From Saccharomycodes ludwigii (taxonomy: Eukaryota; Ascomycota; Saccharomycetes; Saccharomycodales; Saccharomycodaceae), in assembly GCF_020623625.1 (NCBI RefSeq), contig NC_060201.1:1543682-1607681 (forward strand): a stretch of 64,000 nt of DNA, in the 5' to 3' direction. Below the pieces are notes generated by a model, which saw nothing but the letters and a program-made list of their open reading frames with translations, did no database searches and was not told the origin of the DNA. Shown piece by piece: positions 9,511 to 19,698 of the stretch. Position numbers and translations under genes: made by a program. The first letter of the stretch is position 1. Each line of letters opens with the position of its first letter.

Positions 9511-9860
9511 CTTGAGCATGTTAGTTACAAATAGCCTAAATTCTATTGTTTTAATTTATTTCATATATTCTGGCGTAAAGTTCCATTAAATTAAACTATC
9601 TGCTTAAGTATCTTTTTTTATTTCTTCTCTTTTTTTTTTTTGAAAAAAAAAATGAAATAAAATGAAATAAAATAAAATAAAATAAATAAAAAAATGGCAT
9701 TAAAAATTATAAGACCACATGATAATATTTGTAACGGATAAATTATATTAAATAGTAGTAAGTAAAAACATGAGCACAAAAAATAAAAATAAAAATAAAA
9801 ATAAAAGCATATATATTACAATTTGATAGTATACGTCCCTATAAAAGTATACCGTTCAGC
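9434..9860. other. Convergent 3' region between orphan 8588 and the F-box gene
   Basis: 427 bp with a run of about 30 T at 9481-9510, a (AAAAT)n stretch at about 9656-9685 and an (AAAAT)n stretch at 9779-9806. No gene was seen. Confidence 0.5.
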
Positions 9861-11944
9861 TCAATTCCTTTCATAACAAAGTTTAGTATCATTAAACGTT
9901 AAAATTCCTAAGCCCAACTGCTTACTTATAATTTCTTTATTCTTTAAGTGCTTGTTGTCGTCACTTTTGTTACTATCACCCTTTTCAAAAATAGCTGGTG
10001 TTGAAGCAATGATAGCAGGTTTAATTTTTTCAATAGCTGGCAATAATGAATGAGTACTATGATGTTTAATGTTATCGTTTGGTGCTGGTGATGAAGGAGA
10101 AGAAGGTGGAGAAGTATAGGGGTTATGTTCTGTTGAAATACAAGCCCTTTGCAATTTATGTTTTTTCTTCCTAAAAGTTAAATCTTGTGTCTTCTCTACT
10201 AAGGTTTCAAAAAGTAGCCTTTTGTCCTTAACACTTTTGGAATTTTGTAGCTTTCTAATAAACTCCAAAGAATCTGAATCATTATCTGAATCATCGCTAT
10301 CAACAAAATAATATTTACGACTATTATACTGATTTTTTTCTGAATTGAAAACCTTTGCAGATAATCCTGAAGTTATTGGAGTTGATTCACTAGAAGATTG
10401 TTTTTTAAATAATTGTAAATCTGACTTATTATTTTTTGCTGATATTTTTCTTAATCTCGGAATTTCAAAATGAGAATCTTGTTTAAATGTTTTTTGTGGT
10501 GATTTCACGTCAACGTCATGAAATCCAGTTACCATTTGGCCAAGTGGTGTTGAGTTTGTGTTCAAATTCCGGTTAAACAAATAATGAAAACCATTGATAA
10601 TTTGTTCATATGTAACTTGCTCTAAGTTATCATTTAACTTAGACTTAGAGCTTGAGTCATTGGAATTAGAGGGAGAAGTAGAGAAAAAAGTGTTGTCGTC
10701 TAGGTTAATATTTTTATTTGTATTACTCTTACCAACGGCATCAAAAATCGAAGTATTTTGTTGCTGTTGATTAGGAAGATTTTTCACATCTCCGTTGTCA
10801 TAGGAACAACAATAAATATCATTCTTGGATTTTTTAAATTCCGAATCGTCCGTTAATGTCTGTCTTTCAGGAGTTGAGTGTGTTTCACTATTAATGGGGC
10901 TATTCGCACCATTCATTCTATTTGTAACATTAAAGATGTTTTTGTTGTTGTTATTGTCAATAGGAGTTGTTACAAATGGATTACCTTGTTCTTTATTTAT
11001 TACAATAGCTTCAGTTTCAAGAATCTGTTCTGCTACTGTAAAATCCAACTTTTCGTCCACAAAATTCTCGCTTGTTACCTCTGGTATTGCCTCCCGTGGT
11101 TTTGCTAACTCTTCTCGTTTCTTTAACTCTTCTGGCTTCTCGGACTCCTCTGATTGAGTTTTTTCTTTAAAACACTGTTTTCTTGTCTTGTTCGTTTCTT
11201 TTTGTTCATCTATATTTTCTGACTGTTGCATTTCATTTTCTTCTTTCTCACGCCCTGCTCTCGTGGCCATTTGAAAACCAGCTTTTTTATTTAAAGGTAT
11301 ATCGTCAAATTCATCTAAATCTATGAGCAAAGCGCCATTTTTAATATTACTATGAGCTTGTCCTTCTACCTTTTCTATTCTATTCATATCTTCGTCATTG
11401 TAACTTAGCATTAATAGTTGATCCTTATTTTCCAAAAGCAATTTTTGATATAAATTAAATAAAGAATCAACGACTGAAATTTTATACTTGGAAAACGTAT
11501 TTAATATCATTTTTCTAGGTTCCAAAATATCAAATGCATTGTATATTAATTTTCTTTTCCATCTAGATCTTATGTTTGTGCTTGAACCATTAGTTTCAAT
11601 ACTGGAGGTAGAAGTACCAACGGTAGAATCTGGAGCAGCTAAAATAGATTTTTTTTTATATATGATAACTTCATTGCCTATCGCTCTAAGTAGTGTACAA
11701 GTTCTAGATAGATTTATTATGTCTGGGGTATCTAACTGGATACAAATATGAAATAAAATCCTTAAAGGTAAATTGCAATATGATATTTTTGGGTGTGTGT
11801 TATCGGTACTAATGGGTCTATTTACAAAATTTTTAAAAGTATCTCTTTGCTTCAATGCTACATTATTATCTTTGTCTTTGTTTTCATAATCATAGTTATT
11901 AGCAAACTCTTCTGTATCCGTTTCTTCCTCTTCTTCCTCTTCTC

Positions 11945-11990
<46 letters not shown>

Positions 11991-12003
11991 ATCATCTTCA
12001 TCT

Positions 12004-12035
<32 letters not shown>

Positions 12036-12191
12036 TTCTTCTTCTTCTTCTTCTTCCTCATCCTCATCCTCTACTTCGTCTTCAGTATTATTTAATTTTT
12101 TTGCCTGTTCTTCCCGATTTAAAAAGGTAATACGGGTGGTAAAGTTGAAAAATGACATGTCGTGTGCTATTATATCATTTAAAATAAACAA
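9861..12191 (-). CDS. MFB1: F-box-like protein at the MFB1 position, with long acidic tract
   Basis: 776 aa; a second Met at residue 12 (MSFFNF) may be the true start. After a highly acidic run (about residues 40-90, mostly Glu) an F-box-like segment is visible: NLPLRILFHICIQLDTPDI followed by INLSRTCTLLR (about residues 138-168). F-box proteins are substrate adaptors of SCF ubiquitin ligases through Skp1; S. cerevisiae Mfb1 acts at mitochondria in morphology and inheritance. The rest is low-complexity Asn/Ser/Lys sequence with a possible conserved C-terminal tail (QLGLGILTFNDTKLCYE). MFB1 (YDR219C) lies between SPR28 and GTB1 in the same orientation, which supports the assignment, but Mfb1 is only about 465 aa. 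The F-box gene YLR224W from the paired segment is the main alternative. Confidence 0.5.
11925..12076. repeat. GAA/GAG-type microsatellite coding poly-Glu
   Basis: On the plus strand this is (TTC/TCT/CCT)-rich; on the coding minus strand it gives about 45 acidic residues in a row in the F-box protein. The repeats are imperfect and in frame. Confidence 0.85.
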
Positions 12192-12835
12192 ACTCCTTAA
12201 CCTGTGACTTTTTAATCCACAATTTGATGGAATTTTAGATGGGTTTATAAATTATAAGTTTTTTATTTTTCTTAAAGTATTTTTATTTTCTTGATTTTTA
12301 GTCTGTAAATGATGAAGCAAATTTGATAAAGTTTTGCTTAATTAACAAACAATTTGTATAATCCAGAAACATGGGGGAAAAAAAGGTATAAAACAAAATA
12401 AAATAAAACAAAATAAAATAAAATAAAAAATAAAAATTATTTAAACTGCAACAACCGTACCACATATTCTACCCATTATTGATATTTGTTCCGAAGGACA
12501 GCTGGACTAATTTGAACCGTTTTTTTTCTTTTTTCTTTTTTTTTTTTTATTATTCGAAAATTTGATTGTTTGCTGTTAAATTTCGTTAATATTTTATTTT
12601 AACAAATCTACTAAAATTATTACGTTTAATAACTTTAGGTCCCATTCACACAACTCTTAAAAAAACATAAATACTCGTTTTTTCTGTAACTTTTATACCA
12701 TTCTATTAATTGAAAATATTAATTGCCTGAAATTTGCGATCGTTTATTAACTCAAAAAAAAGAAAAAAAGAAAAAAAGAAAAAAAGAAAAAGAAAAAAGT
12801 ACAGTGTAAAGTCATAATAGCTACAGTCTATAAGA
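12192..12835. other. Divergent promoter F-box gene / GTB1
   Basis: 644 bp with (AAAAC/AAAAT)n at about 12391-12430, a T tract at 12534-12549, and an imperfect AAAAAAAG octamer array at about 12752-12799 just before GTB1. No RNA gene was seen. Confidence 0.5.
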
Positions 12836-15076
12836 ATGTTCCCTCCAACTTACATCTTTAAAGCATTAGGATACTCCACATTATTTTTATATTCTCTCTG
12901 CCAAGCATTGGATGATAATGAAATTAATTCCAATGATAACAATTCCATATTTATCAAAGGCATTCCTAAAACGTTGCAACCATTGTATAAACCAATAAAA
13001 ATTCCTGAGAACGATATTAATGGTCAATATTATTGGAAATGCTTAAATAATCCCGAAATTATCTTAAGATATGATCAAATCAATGATGATTTTTGTGATT
13101 GCCCAGACGGGAGTGATGAACCAGGAACTAGTGCTTGTTCCAATGGTAAATTTTATTGTGAGAATGAAGGTTTTAAAAGTTATTATATATCAAGTTATAA
13201 AGTAAACGATGGTGTTTGTGATTGCTGTGATTGTTCAGATGAAACTAACCAAGTTACCGAAAGCACTTGCTCTGAAATTAATGAGAAATATACAAAAGTT
13301 ATAAATAGAGAATTAGATAAGCATGAGAAGGGGAAACAATTGCTAAAAAATTTGTTGCAAGAGTATGCTGATAAAATAAACCATGATAAAAACGAATTCA
13401 AAAAATTGAAGCCCGTTTATCAAAGTTTGAACCGTGAACTTGGTTCATTAAAGACACAAATAATGAAAAAAAACCTGGTTATTGATCTAAGTAAAAGAAA
13501 GGCTAACAAGAAAGCCGAGCACGTCAACAATGATAAGGGGTTAATTGGTTCAGACTTTGACAAAAAAGTCGATATTAGTTTACTTTCTTCCAGTATTAAA
13601 AAATTTTACGATGAAAATATTGTAACTTTCAAAAAATTTGTCTCTTTGAAAAAAATAATGGATGATTTATTACAGGAATACAATGTTAATTTAAAAGATG
13701 ATGTTGTCAATTCCAATATGGATAAATACATGGGCTTGTTAAAATACTTGGAAACCGAAGGTTCTAAAAAAGGATATATGGATGTTAAAGTTGAATTTCT
13801 CCAAGAACAAAAGTTACAATTGATTAATTTTTATGAAGTTGAATTATATAACGTTTTCCACGGTAATTTGGATGAATCTGTTTATATTAGGGACCTAAAA
13901 AGCTTAAAAGGTAAATACAATATGGCACAGACTATTATTAAGATGCAGTCGACTTTACATAAACAAATAGTCGACATATTGGAAAATAACTTAATCCCTA
14001 TTATGAGCGATATTGCCACAAATTATAATGTTAACTATCAAGATTCTGGTGTCAAAAAAATGGTTAAATCTGTTAAAGCACAAAATATTAATGAAATACC
14101 TAATAAAGTTGTCAAGATATCACCAAAAGGTTATGAAGAAAATATTGAAAAGTTGGATAAGTTCATTGCAGAAAATGGTGCTAAAGTTTTCAGTGAGGTG
14201 GAGAATAATAATGATACAAATGTCCAGAAACTTTTCTCGCAATCTTTCAAAGTTAAAAATTATTTGTTTGATAAACTTTCTGCCCTTGTTAAGCCACTCA
14301 AATCGAAATTCACACATGAAGATGACATAATTGAAGAAAGCGAGAAAATTATAAGGGAATTGAATAAAAAGATTGAAAAAGTGAGCGCTGAAAAAGACAG
14401 AATTAAAGCATTATTAGAAGAATTAAATGAAGAGATCACTAATTATGAAAAGCAAAACCGTGAAAGTTTGAAAGCCAGTGATAATGATGCCGTTGAGCCG
14501 CATAGCTCAGATCCTATTATTCATATATTGAGAACTAATTTCTATAATTACTGTTCTAAACAAATAGTTGGCTATTATCAATACGATTTATGTTTAAACG
14601 ATAGATTGTATCAAACTAGCTTACTTGATGGAAATAGGGTGTGTTTAGGTGAGTTTACCTCTTTTAAATATTTCAAAGAACAGGTTGATCGAAGATTTTT
14701 CTATAATTTGAAATTCGAACAACTGATTCAAAACTTGGATGTTTTCCAAAACGATGAGGATTTTTTTTCTGACCGTGACGTTAATGGTAATAAGGACGAA
14801 CTTTTCAAAGATTTGCAACATATCAATAATGGGCTAGCATTATTTTATACAAACGGGGATAAATGTTGGGATGGGCCCAAGAGATCTACAAGAATATATA
14901 TGTATTGTGGGGACAATAGTAATAATGAATTTTTTAAGATCTTAAAGATTTATGAACCTTCTAAATGTAATTACGTAATTGAAGTTGAAAGTCCATTAGG
15001 GTGTGAATTTACTAATATTGATGATGATGAAAAAGATGGTTTCAATTTTTCTAGGCCCATGCACGGCCCTAAGTAA
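12836..15076 (+). CDS. GTB1: Glucosidase II beta subunit (ER N-glycan trimming)
   Basis: 746 aa (S. cerevisiae Gtb1 about 702). Gtb1 is the non-catalytic partner of Rot2; the complex removes inner glucose residues from N-glycans in the ER lumen. An N-terminal hydrophobic segment (residues 8-24, ALGYSTLFLYSLCQA) is a probable signal peptide. Two Cys/Asp-rich LDL-receptor-A-like modules follow (about 69-136: DFCDCPDGSDE and DGVCDCCDCSDE). Then come a long coiled-coil region (about 150-550) and a C-terminal mannose-6-phosphate-receptor-homology/PRKCSH domain (about 570-735) with paired Cys (YCSKQIVGYYQYDLCLND, KCWDGPKRST, MYCGDN, LGCEF). It ends GPK with no HDEL, so retention would depend on the alpha subunit. 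Position matches YDR221W. Confidence 0.93.
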   Translation: MFPPTYIFKALGYSTLFLYSLCQALDDNEINSNDNNSIFIKGIPKTLQPLYKPIKIPENDINGQYYWKCLNNPEIILRYDQINDDFCDCPDGSDEPGTSACSNGKFYCENEGFKSYYISSYKVNDGVCDCCDCSDETNQVTESTCSEINEKYTKVINRELDKHEKGKQLLKNLLQEYADKINHDKNEFKKLKPVYQSLNRELGSLKTQIMKKNLVIDLSKRKANKKAEHVNNDKGLIGSDFDKKVDISLLSSSIKKFYDENIVTFKKFVSLKKIMDDLLQEYNVNLKDDVVNSNMDKYMGLLKYLETEGSKKGYMDVKVEFLQEQKLQLINFYEVELYNVFHGNLDESVYIRDLKSLKGKYNMAQTIIKMQSTLHKQIVDILENNLIPIMSDIATNYNVNYQDSGVKKMVKSVKAQNINEIPNKVVKISPKGYEENIEKLDKFIAENGAKVFSEVENNNDTNVQKLFSQSFKVKNYLFDKLSALVKPLKSKFTHEDDIIEESEKIIRELNKKIEKVSAEKDRIKALLEELNEEITNYEKQNRESLKASDNDAVEPHSSDPIIHILRTNFYNYCSKQIVGYYQYDLCLNDRLYQTSLLDGNRVCLGEFTSFKYFKEQVDRRFFYNLKFEQLIQNLDVFQNDEDFFSDRDVNGNKDELFKDLQHINNGLALFYTNGDKCWDGPKRSTRIYMYCGDNSNNEFFKILKIYEPSKCNYVIEVESPLGCEFTNIDDDEKDGFNFSRPMHGPK

Positions 15077-15107
15077 AAAAAGAGTAAAAAGAAATAATAT
15101 AAAATTC

Positions 15108-15123
15108 ATTAAGTAGCATGTGG
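15108..15123 (+). terminator. Candidate Zaret-Sherman-type 3' end element after GTB1
   Basis: TAGCATGTGG, 37 bp after the GTB1 stop, resembles the TAG..TATGT..TTT tripartite yeast terminator and is followed by a 12-G run and T-rich DNA. A near-identical 16-mer follows GGC1. Confidence 0.35.
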
Positions 15124-15649
15124 GGGGGGGGGGTTATCTGTTTGTTTATTTACTTGTTTTTATCGTTTGTGTATTTTTTTTTTTTCCACTTCAGAATTCT
15201 GTTTTCTTGTGGCAAACCGCACTTTATAAGTTGCAGTACTTTGAGTAAATAATAAAATGTAGGTTCTATCTATTATTATTATTGAACTAGATTTATTAGC
15301 AGTAGTAACTATTTTGTTTTTTTTTTCTTTTTATTTATATTTTTTATTCGGTAAATAAGCGTGCTTGTGATATTAGTACAGTATGATTTTTTAGGGGGGA
15401 ATTACAACTGAAAAACAGTGCGACAATGAACAAATAAATTTTTCAAACCGTTTTTTTTTTTTTTTTTTTTTTTTTTCTTTTTTTTAAAATGGAAATACTT
15501 CCTAGAAGATTAAAGAGAAAAAGATATAAAAGTGAAAAGTCCGACTTTAAACTTAAAAAAGTACCATATAAAAATAATTGGATCAATTAATTTTTTTTTT
15601 TTTTTCTTTTTTTGTGGAATTAATTTTTAAAGGAAACAGTACGTTTGCC

Positions 15650-15661
15650 CCCCTCGCCCCT
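15650..15661 (+). promoter_or_regulatory. Tandem STRE-like elements (CCCCT x2)
   Basis: CCCCT at 15650-15654 and 15657-15661 lie about 375 bp upstream of the SVF1-like gene in otherwise AT-rich DNA. CCCCT/AGGGG is the Msn2/Msn4 stress-response element; this would suit a gene of a survival/oxidative-stress family. Function is inferred. Confidence 0.4.
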
Positions 15662-16032
15662 TTCTCCTATTTCATTATTGTTACTATCCGAAGCAATAAG
15701 AGATTGTATATTTACCGGATACGTTTAAAGAGGCATTAAGATTTGTTTCTACTTGTTTTAATTTTTAATTCCAGTTAATTTGTTCTGTTAGTATTTAATA
15801 AATAAAGTGTTAAAAAAATAGCTCATTTGCCGCTGTAAAGGTTCATTAAAATATATTTAGCATTAGTAATTAAAACTATATATATAAAACCAAAGAACGT
15901 TAAAAAAAAAAAAAAAAAAAAAATTTTATTATTATTATTATTTATTAAATCATTATTATATTTTCAAAATTTCATCTCCTGCTCACCACACCTTTAAGCA
16001 TCAAATAGTACCCAATATATAACATAACAAAA

Positions 16033-17439
16033 ATGACTGAATTAAAACACAGGTTTCTACCTGTAGATAAAGTGGATTCAATTAAAGATACATCAAAATA
16101 CACTGTTTTAAAAAAGTTACAAGATTTCAGTTTTCAAAGTGTGGCCACCTTTTCATCGGATGAAAAAAACATAAATGGCAGTAATAATCATAGTTCATCA
16201 TCTACTAGTTTGATCAGCGGTGGGTTTGGGTTATTGAAGAAAGCAGTAGTTGGTACAGTTCACCACTCCGAAAATAAAGTGGAAACACAAACTTTTTATT
16301 TTACCGATTTAGATAGTGGTAAGTGTGGTTTGATCCAGTTTGTGTTTTCTAAAGTTATGGGGGGCTTATACAAATCTGTTCAATTAAATTTTAAATTGTT
16401 TAGCAGTGATCCAAATGAAAACAAAGCCTTTAATTTTTGGCAAACCATAAAATTAGGTGAAATAATTAAATTTACTGATTTGGAATTCAAAACTAAAGAA
16501 TGCTCCATGAAAATCAAGAATACTAAGGATAAATCTTCATTTGGTAAAATGGTCTTGAAAGTGGATATTGATAATTACTGTCACCCAAGTGATAGCGAAG
16601 AATCGGATAATAATGAACAACATGATCACATTCATAATACCGACAGCAGCATTTCCTTGCATATTTTTTTGAATGTTTATTTAACCGGTGAAGGATTTAA
16701 AATCAATAATAATGGATGTAACTATTATTTCGATAAATTAACTACTGAGTTGGAAAGTAATAAGTTTGTAAGACACGTTTTCATCCCAAGAGGACGTGCA
16801 AAGGGTGAAATTAAAGTCAAATCTGAAAAATTAATGGGTGGGAAAGAGCAGATTTTGACCTTAAAAGAAGTTCCTACTTTATACATTGGTGCCGTTCAGG
16901 CATTAAAACCACACAAGGCTGCTAAAGCTTGGAATTTTGTTAATTATCAAAGCAAAGATACGGCCATTGTTGTTATGGAGTTTACTACAATTAAAGAGTA
17001 TGGTGGGCCACTTACTGTAACGTTTGGTTGTGTTCATCACAAGGGTAAATTAGTTGAAGTTTATAGTAATAACAAACCGGTTTCATTAAATGCTGAAGAA
17101 TATCAAGGAAGTAATGGGTATAAAGCAGATGAGAGGGATGGATATAGGAGAATAAATTGTGTTCAAAAAAATAAAGTTGAAGGCAAAACACAGCGTGTTT
17201 GGAAAGTGCCTACTGCGATAGAATGTCCAGAGAAACTATTATTTTCTGAAAACAATTTACAATTGGTAGCTACATATGATATTATTAAAGAGTTACCCAG
17301 TATTGTACGTAAATTGATTGAAAATATAGCCGGTATCAAACCATATCTATTTCAGTACTGTCAGAATAGCACTGTTGAAATACACGGACATGAAGAAAAG
17401 GGTATTTCCATTGTAGAATGCACTTATATTACGAAATAG
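16033..17439 (+). CDS. SVF1-family protein (YDR222W/YLR225C-like)
   Basis: 468 aa. The stretch HHSENKVETQTFYFTDLDSGK (about residues 76-96) and the following VFSKVMGGLYKSVQLNFKLF are signatures of the Svf1 family, a two-domain lipocalin-like beta-barrel fold; Svf1 carries ceramides between ER and Golgi and supports oxidative-stress survival. The C-terminal half also fits (VNYQSKDTAIVVMEFTT..., GPLTVTFGCVHHKGKLVEV). Position between GTB1 and IFH1 matches YDR222W and YLR225C, the less studied Svf1-like pair, so this is probably their single unduplicated counterpart and not SVF1 itself. The N-terminus lacks the MLKWMQGG-type amphipathic helix that I recall for Svf1, which favours the paralog. 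No transmembrane segment is seen. Confidence 0.8.
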   Translation: MTELKHRFLPVDKVDSIKDTSKYTVLKKLQDFSFQSVATFSSDEKNINGSNNHSSSSTSLISGGFGLLKKAVVGTVHHSENKVETQTFYFTDLDSGKCGLIQFVFSKVMGGLYKSVQLNFKLFSSDPNENKAFNFWQTIKLGEIIKFTDLEFKTKECSMKIKNTKDKSSFGKMVLKVDIDNYCHPSDSEESDNNEQHDHIHNTDSSISLHIFLNVYLTGEGFKINNNGCNYYFDKLTTELESNKFVRHVFIPRGRAKGEIKVKSEKLMGGKEQILTLKEVPTLYIGAVQALKPHKAAKAWNFVNYQSKDTAIVVMEFTTIKEYGGPLTVTFGCVHHKGKLVEVYSNNKPVSLNAEEYQGSNGYKADERDGYRRINCVQKNKVEGKTQRVWKVPTAIECPEKLLFSENNLQLVATYDIIKELPSIVRKLIENIAGIKPYLFQYCQNSTVEIHGHEEKGISIVECTYITK

Positions 17440-18426
17440 CATAATATTTTATATGTATATATTTTGTTTTATCATTGATACTATTATTATTATTATTAAA
17501 TATATAAGTAGCTATATGATTTATTTATTCCTTTTAATTTATTTTAATATTCTTATTACGGTAAGTTATTTAATCTCTTTTCGATGGGGGGGTAAAAAAA
17601 CAAAAAAAAAAAAAAATCTTGTATTGACATTTTGTCCTTGATTTGACGCTTCGTGGGAAGTAACACACTTTTTCTATTTGTCTTTTTGACTTTATCTTTT
17701 TTTTTTTTTTTTTTTTCTTTTCTCTTTTCTTTTTCCTTTTCTTTTTTTTTCTTTCTCTTTTTCTTTTATACGCTAAAGCAAGTTTAAGAAGATTCACACA
17801 AAATATGTTAATTAACTTAAACTGTCTTTTTAATTATAAATTTAACGTGTAATTATCACCAAAAATAAAAATACGAGGTAAGATATACATTAATCCATTG
17901 CCATTCAGAGATAGAAAAATATCACAATAAGAAAGAAACAAAAAATTAGAAAAAGAGAAAAAAGAAGACGACTGGTCTGATATTTTCTATTCCCTTTCTT
18001 CCCTGTACTTTAGTTTTTTTCTTTTCTTTTTTTTCTTTTATTTAGTTTATCTATTTATTAGTAGCCTTAATTTTAATTAAATGATAATAAAAAAAATAAA
18101 CAACATTTCCATTCAATTATTGAATAAATATCGTACTAATATAGGATTACAACTATTGATCAAGTGTAATACGATTGATTTATATTAAATAGATTAAAGA
18201 CTCAAGGATAAAAAGAAAAAGTTAACAATCGAGAATAATATAACAAGAAAATTATATTTTGTAGCACAAATAGTAAACAAATTATAAATATAAAAAAATT
18301 AAAAAATTAAAAAATTAAAAAATTAAAAAATCAAAAAATTAAAAAATTATAAAATTAAAAAATTATTAAATTAAAAAACACACGTAGCTACAGCAATCAA
18401 TTGGTATAAGTGCGTAGTTAAGAATT
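17440..18426. other. Intergenic SVF1-like / IFH1
   Basis: 987 bp. It holds a short ATT run at 17482-17496, a polypyrimidine tract at about 17690-17768, and an array of AAAAAATT-type units (18291-18378) close to IFH1. Nothing gene-like was seen. Confidence 0.5.
18291..18378. repeat. AAAAAATT octanucleotide array in IFH1 leader/promoter
   Basis: About ten imperfect copies of AAAAAATT in a row, ending some 50 bp before the IFH1 start codon. Confidence 0.8.
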
Positions 18427-19664
18427 ATGGTTACTAAAAACATGTCTTCCAAATTAAATGGCATACCCAATGTGCTGGTTACCAACAGTGGTACTGAAAA
18501 TAGAAGTATAATTGCCAAATATGGAAATAAAGGTAGACCAAGGAGATTTAGCTTGCTCTATTCTTCTTCAAGCAGCAGTGATATTAGTAGTGCTTCATCG
18601 GATGAAAGTGCCGAAGATTCTGAATTAAGTGATGTTTCTAGTGAAGATCGGGTCGTATCGTTAAGCAATAAAAAGAGAAACAATAACGATAATAACCAAA
18701 ACAATAAAAATAAAAATAAAATCGATCAGCCCAAGCCTACTATTAGTAATAATAATATAGATAGTTTCAAAAGAAAATTAATACAATCATCATTAAATAC
18801 AAACACATTAGGTAAAAATAGTAAGCTTATACAAGGTTATCATGGTAAATACGAAAATGCTATAGATTCGAACAGTAGCGATGATTGTGGCAATGGAGCA
18901 ACTAGCTATGATACTGAACAAGATTATGAAAAAGGTAGCTTATACAGTTCTTCGGATGATGAAAATGTTGATTTTGTAAAATTAAGTCTGCAAAGAAAGA
19001 AAAAAGCGCTTGAATCATTGAAAAATAAAAATAATAATAATAATAATATATCTCTGCAACAAAGCAGAAATTATAATGACAAAAATAAAGAAGATATAGA
19101 GGAGCTCGAAGAAGATTTGGGCGAAGAAATTAATCCTGGTATCGGTGGTAAGAGCACCGCCTCTAAAAGTTCAGCTTCACGGCAACACACTTCCGATAAA
19201 AGTACCATAGATAAATTGAATGTTCCCAAGTTTGAAGATGATAGCAGTGATGAAAAAAGTGCAGATGATTATAGTAATATTTACGGTACCAATGAGCCCC
19301 ATAATTATAGTGGAGAACACAAAGAGGAAGAAAATTTACCAAGCACTGATAGCTTCTCTTATGATGATGAAAATGAAGATGATGAAATTGATTCTGAGGC
19401 ATATTACAAAACTATAGGAGAAGAAAGTTCAGTTGAAAGTGAAAAGGCCGGTTTAGAAACTGGCGAAGAAACTGACAAAAATATACTAGAGGAGGAAGAA
19501 GCGAATATTTTAAATGAATTGGAATCAGGCCTATCATTTAATGGAAGTGAAGAACTTGATGAGAATGAAGCCAAAGAACTGGGATTTTCTGATGACTTAT
19601 ATGGTACTGTTAATGGGAACTATGAAGATGGTTATATCGATGGCAACGAGGAAGATGAATATGA

Positions 19665-19698
<34 letters not shown>

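Larger units (their letters stand above)
15077..16032. other. Intergenic GTB1 / SVF1-like
   Basis: 956 bp. It contains a run of 12 G at 15122-15133, T tracts at about 15450-15476 and 15590-15605, a C-rich patch at 15648-15660 with two stress-response-type CCCCT sites, an A tract at 15903-15922 and a short (TTA)n at 15926-15942. No gene or tRNA was seen. Confidence 0.55.

Noticed and set aside
15609-15618. Ndt80 site before the SVF1-like gene
   Set aside because: Matches the consensus but arises at the end of a T tract, and there is no reason to expect meiotic control; used as a caution for the other MSE calls.
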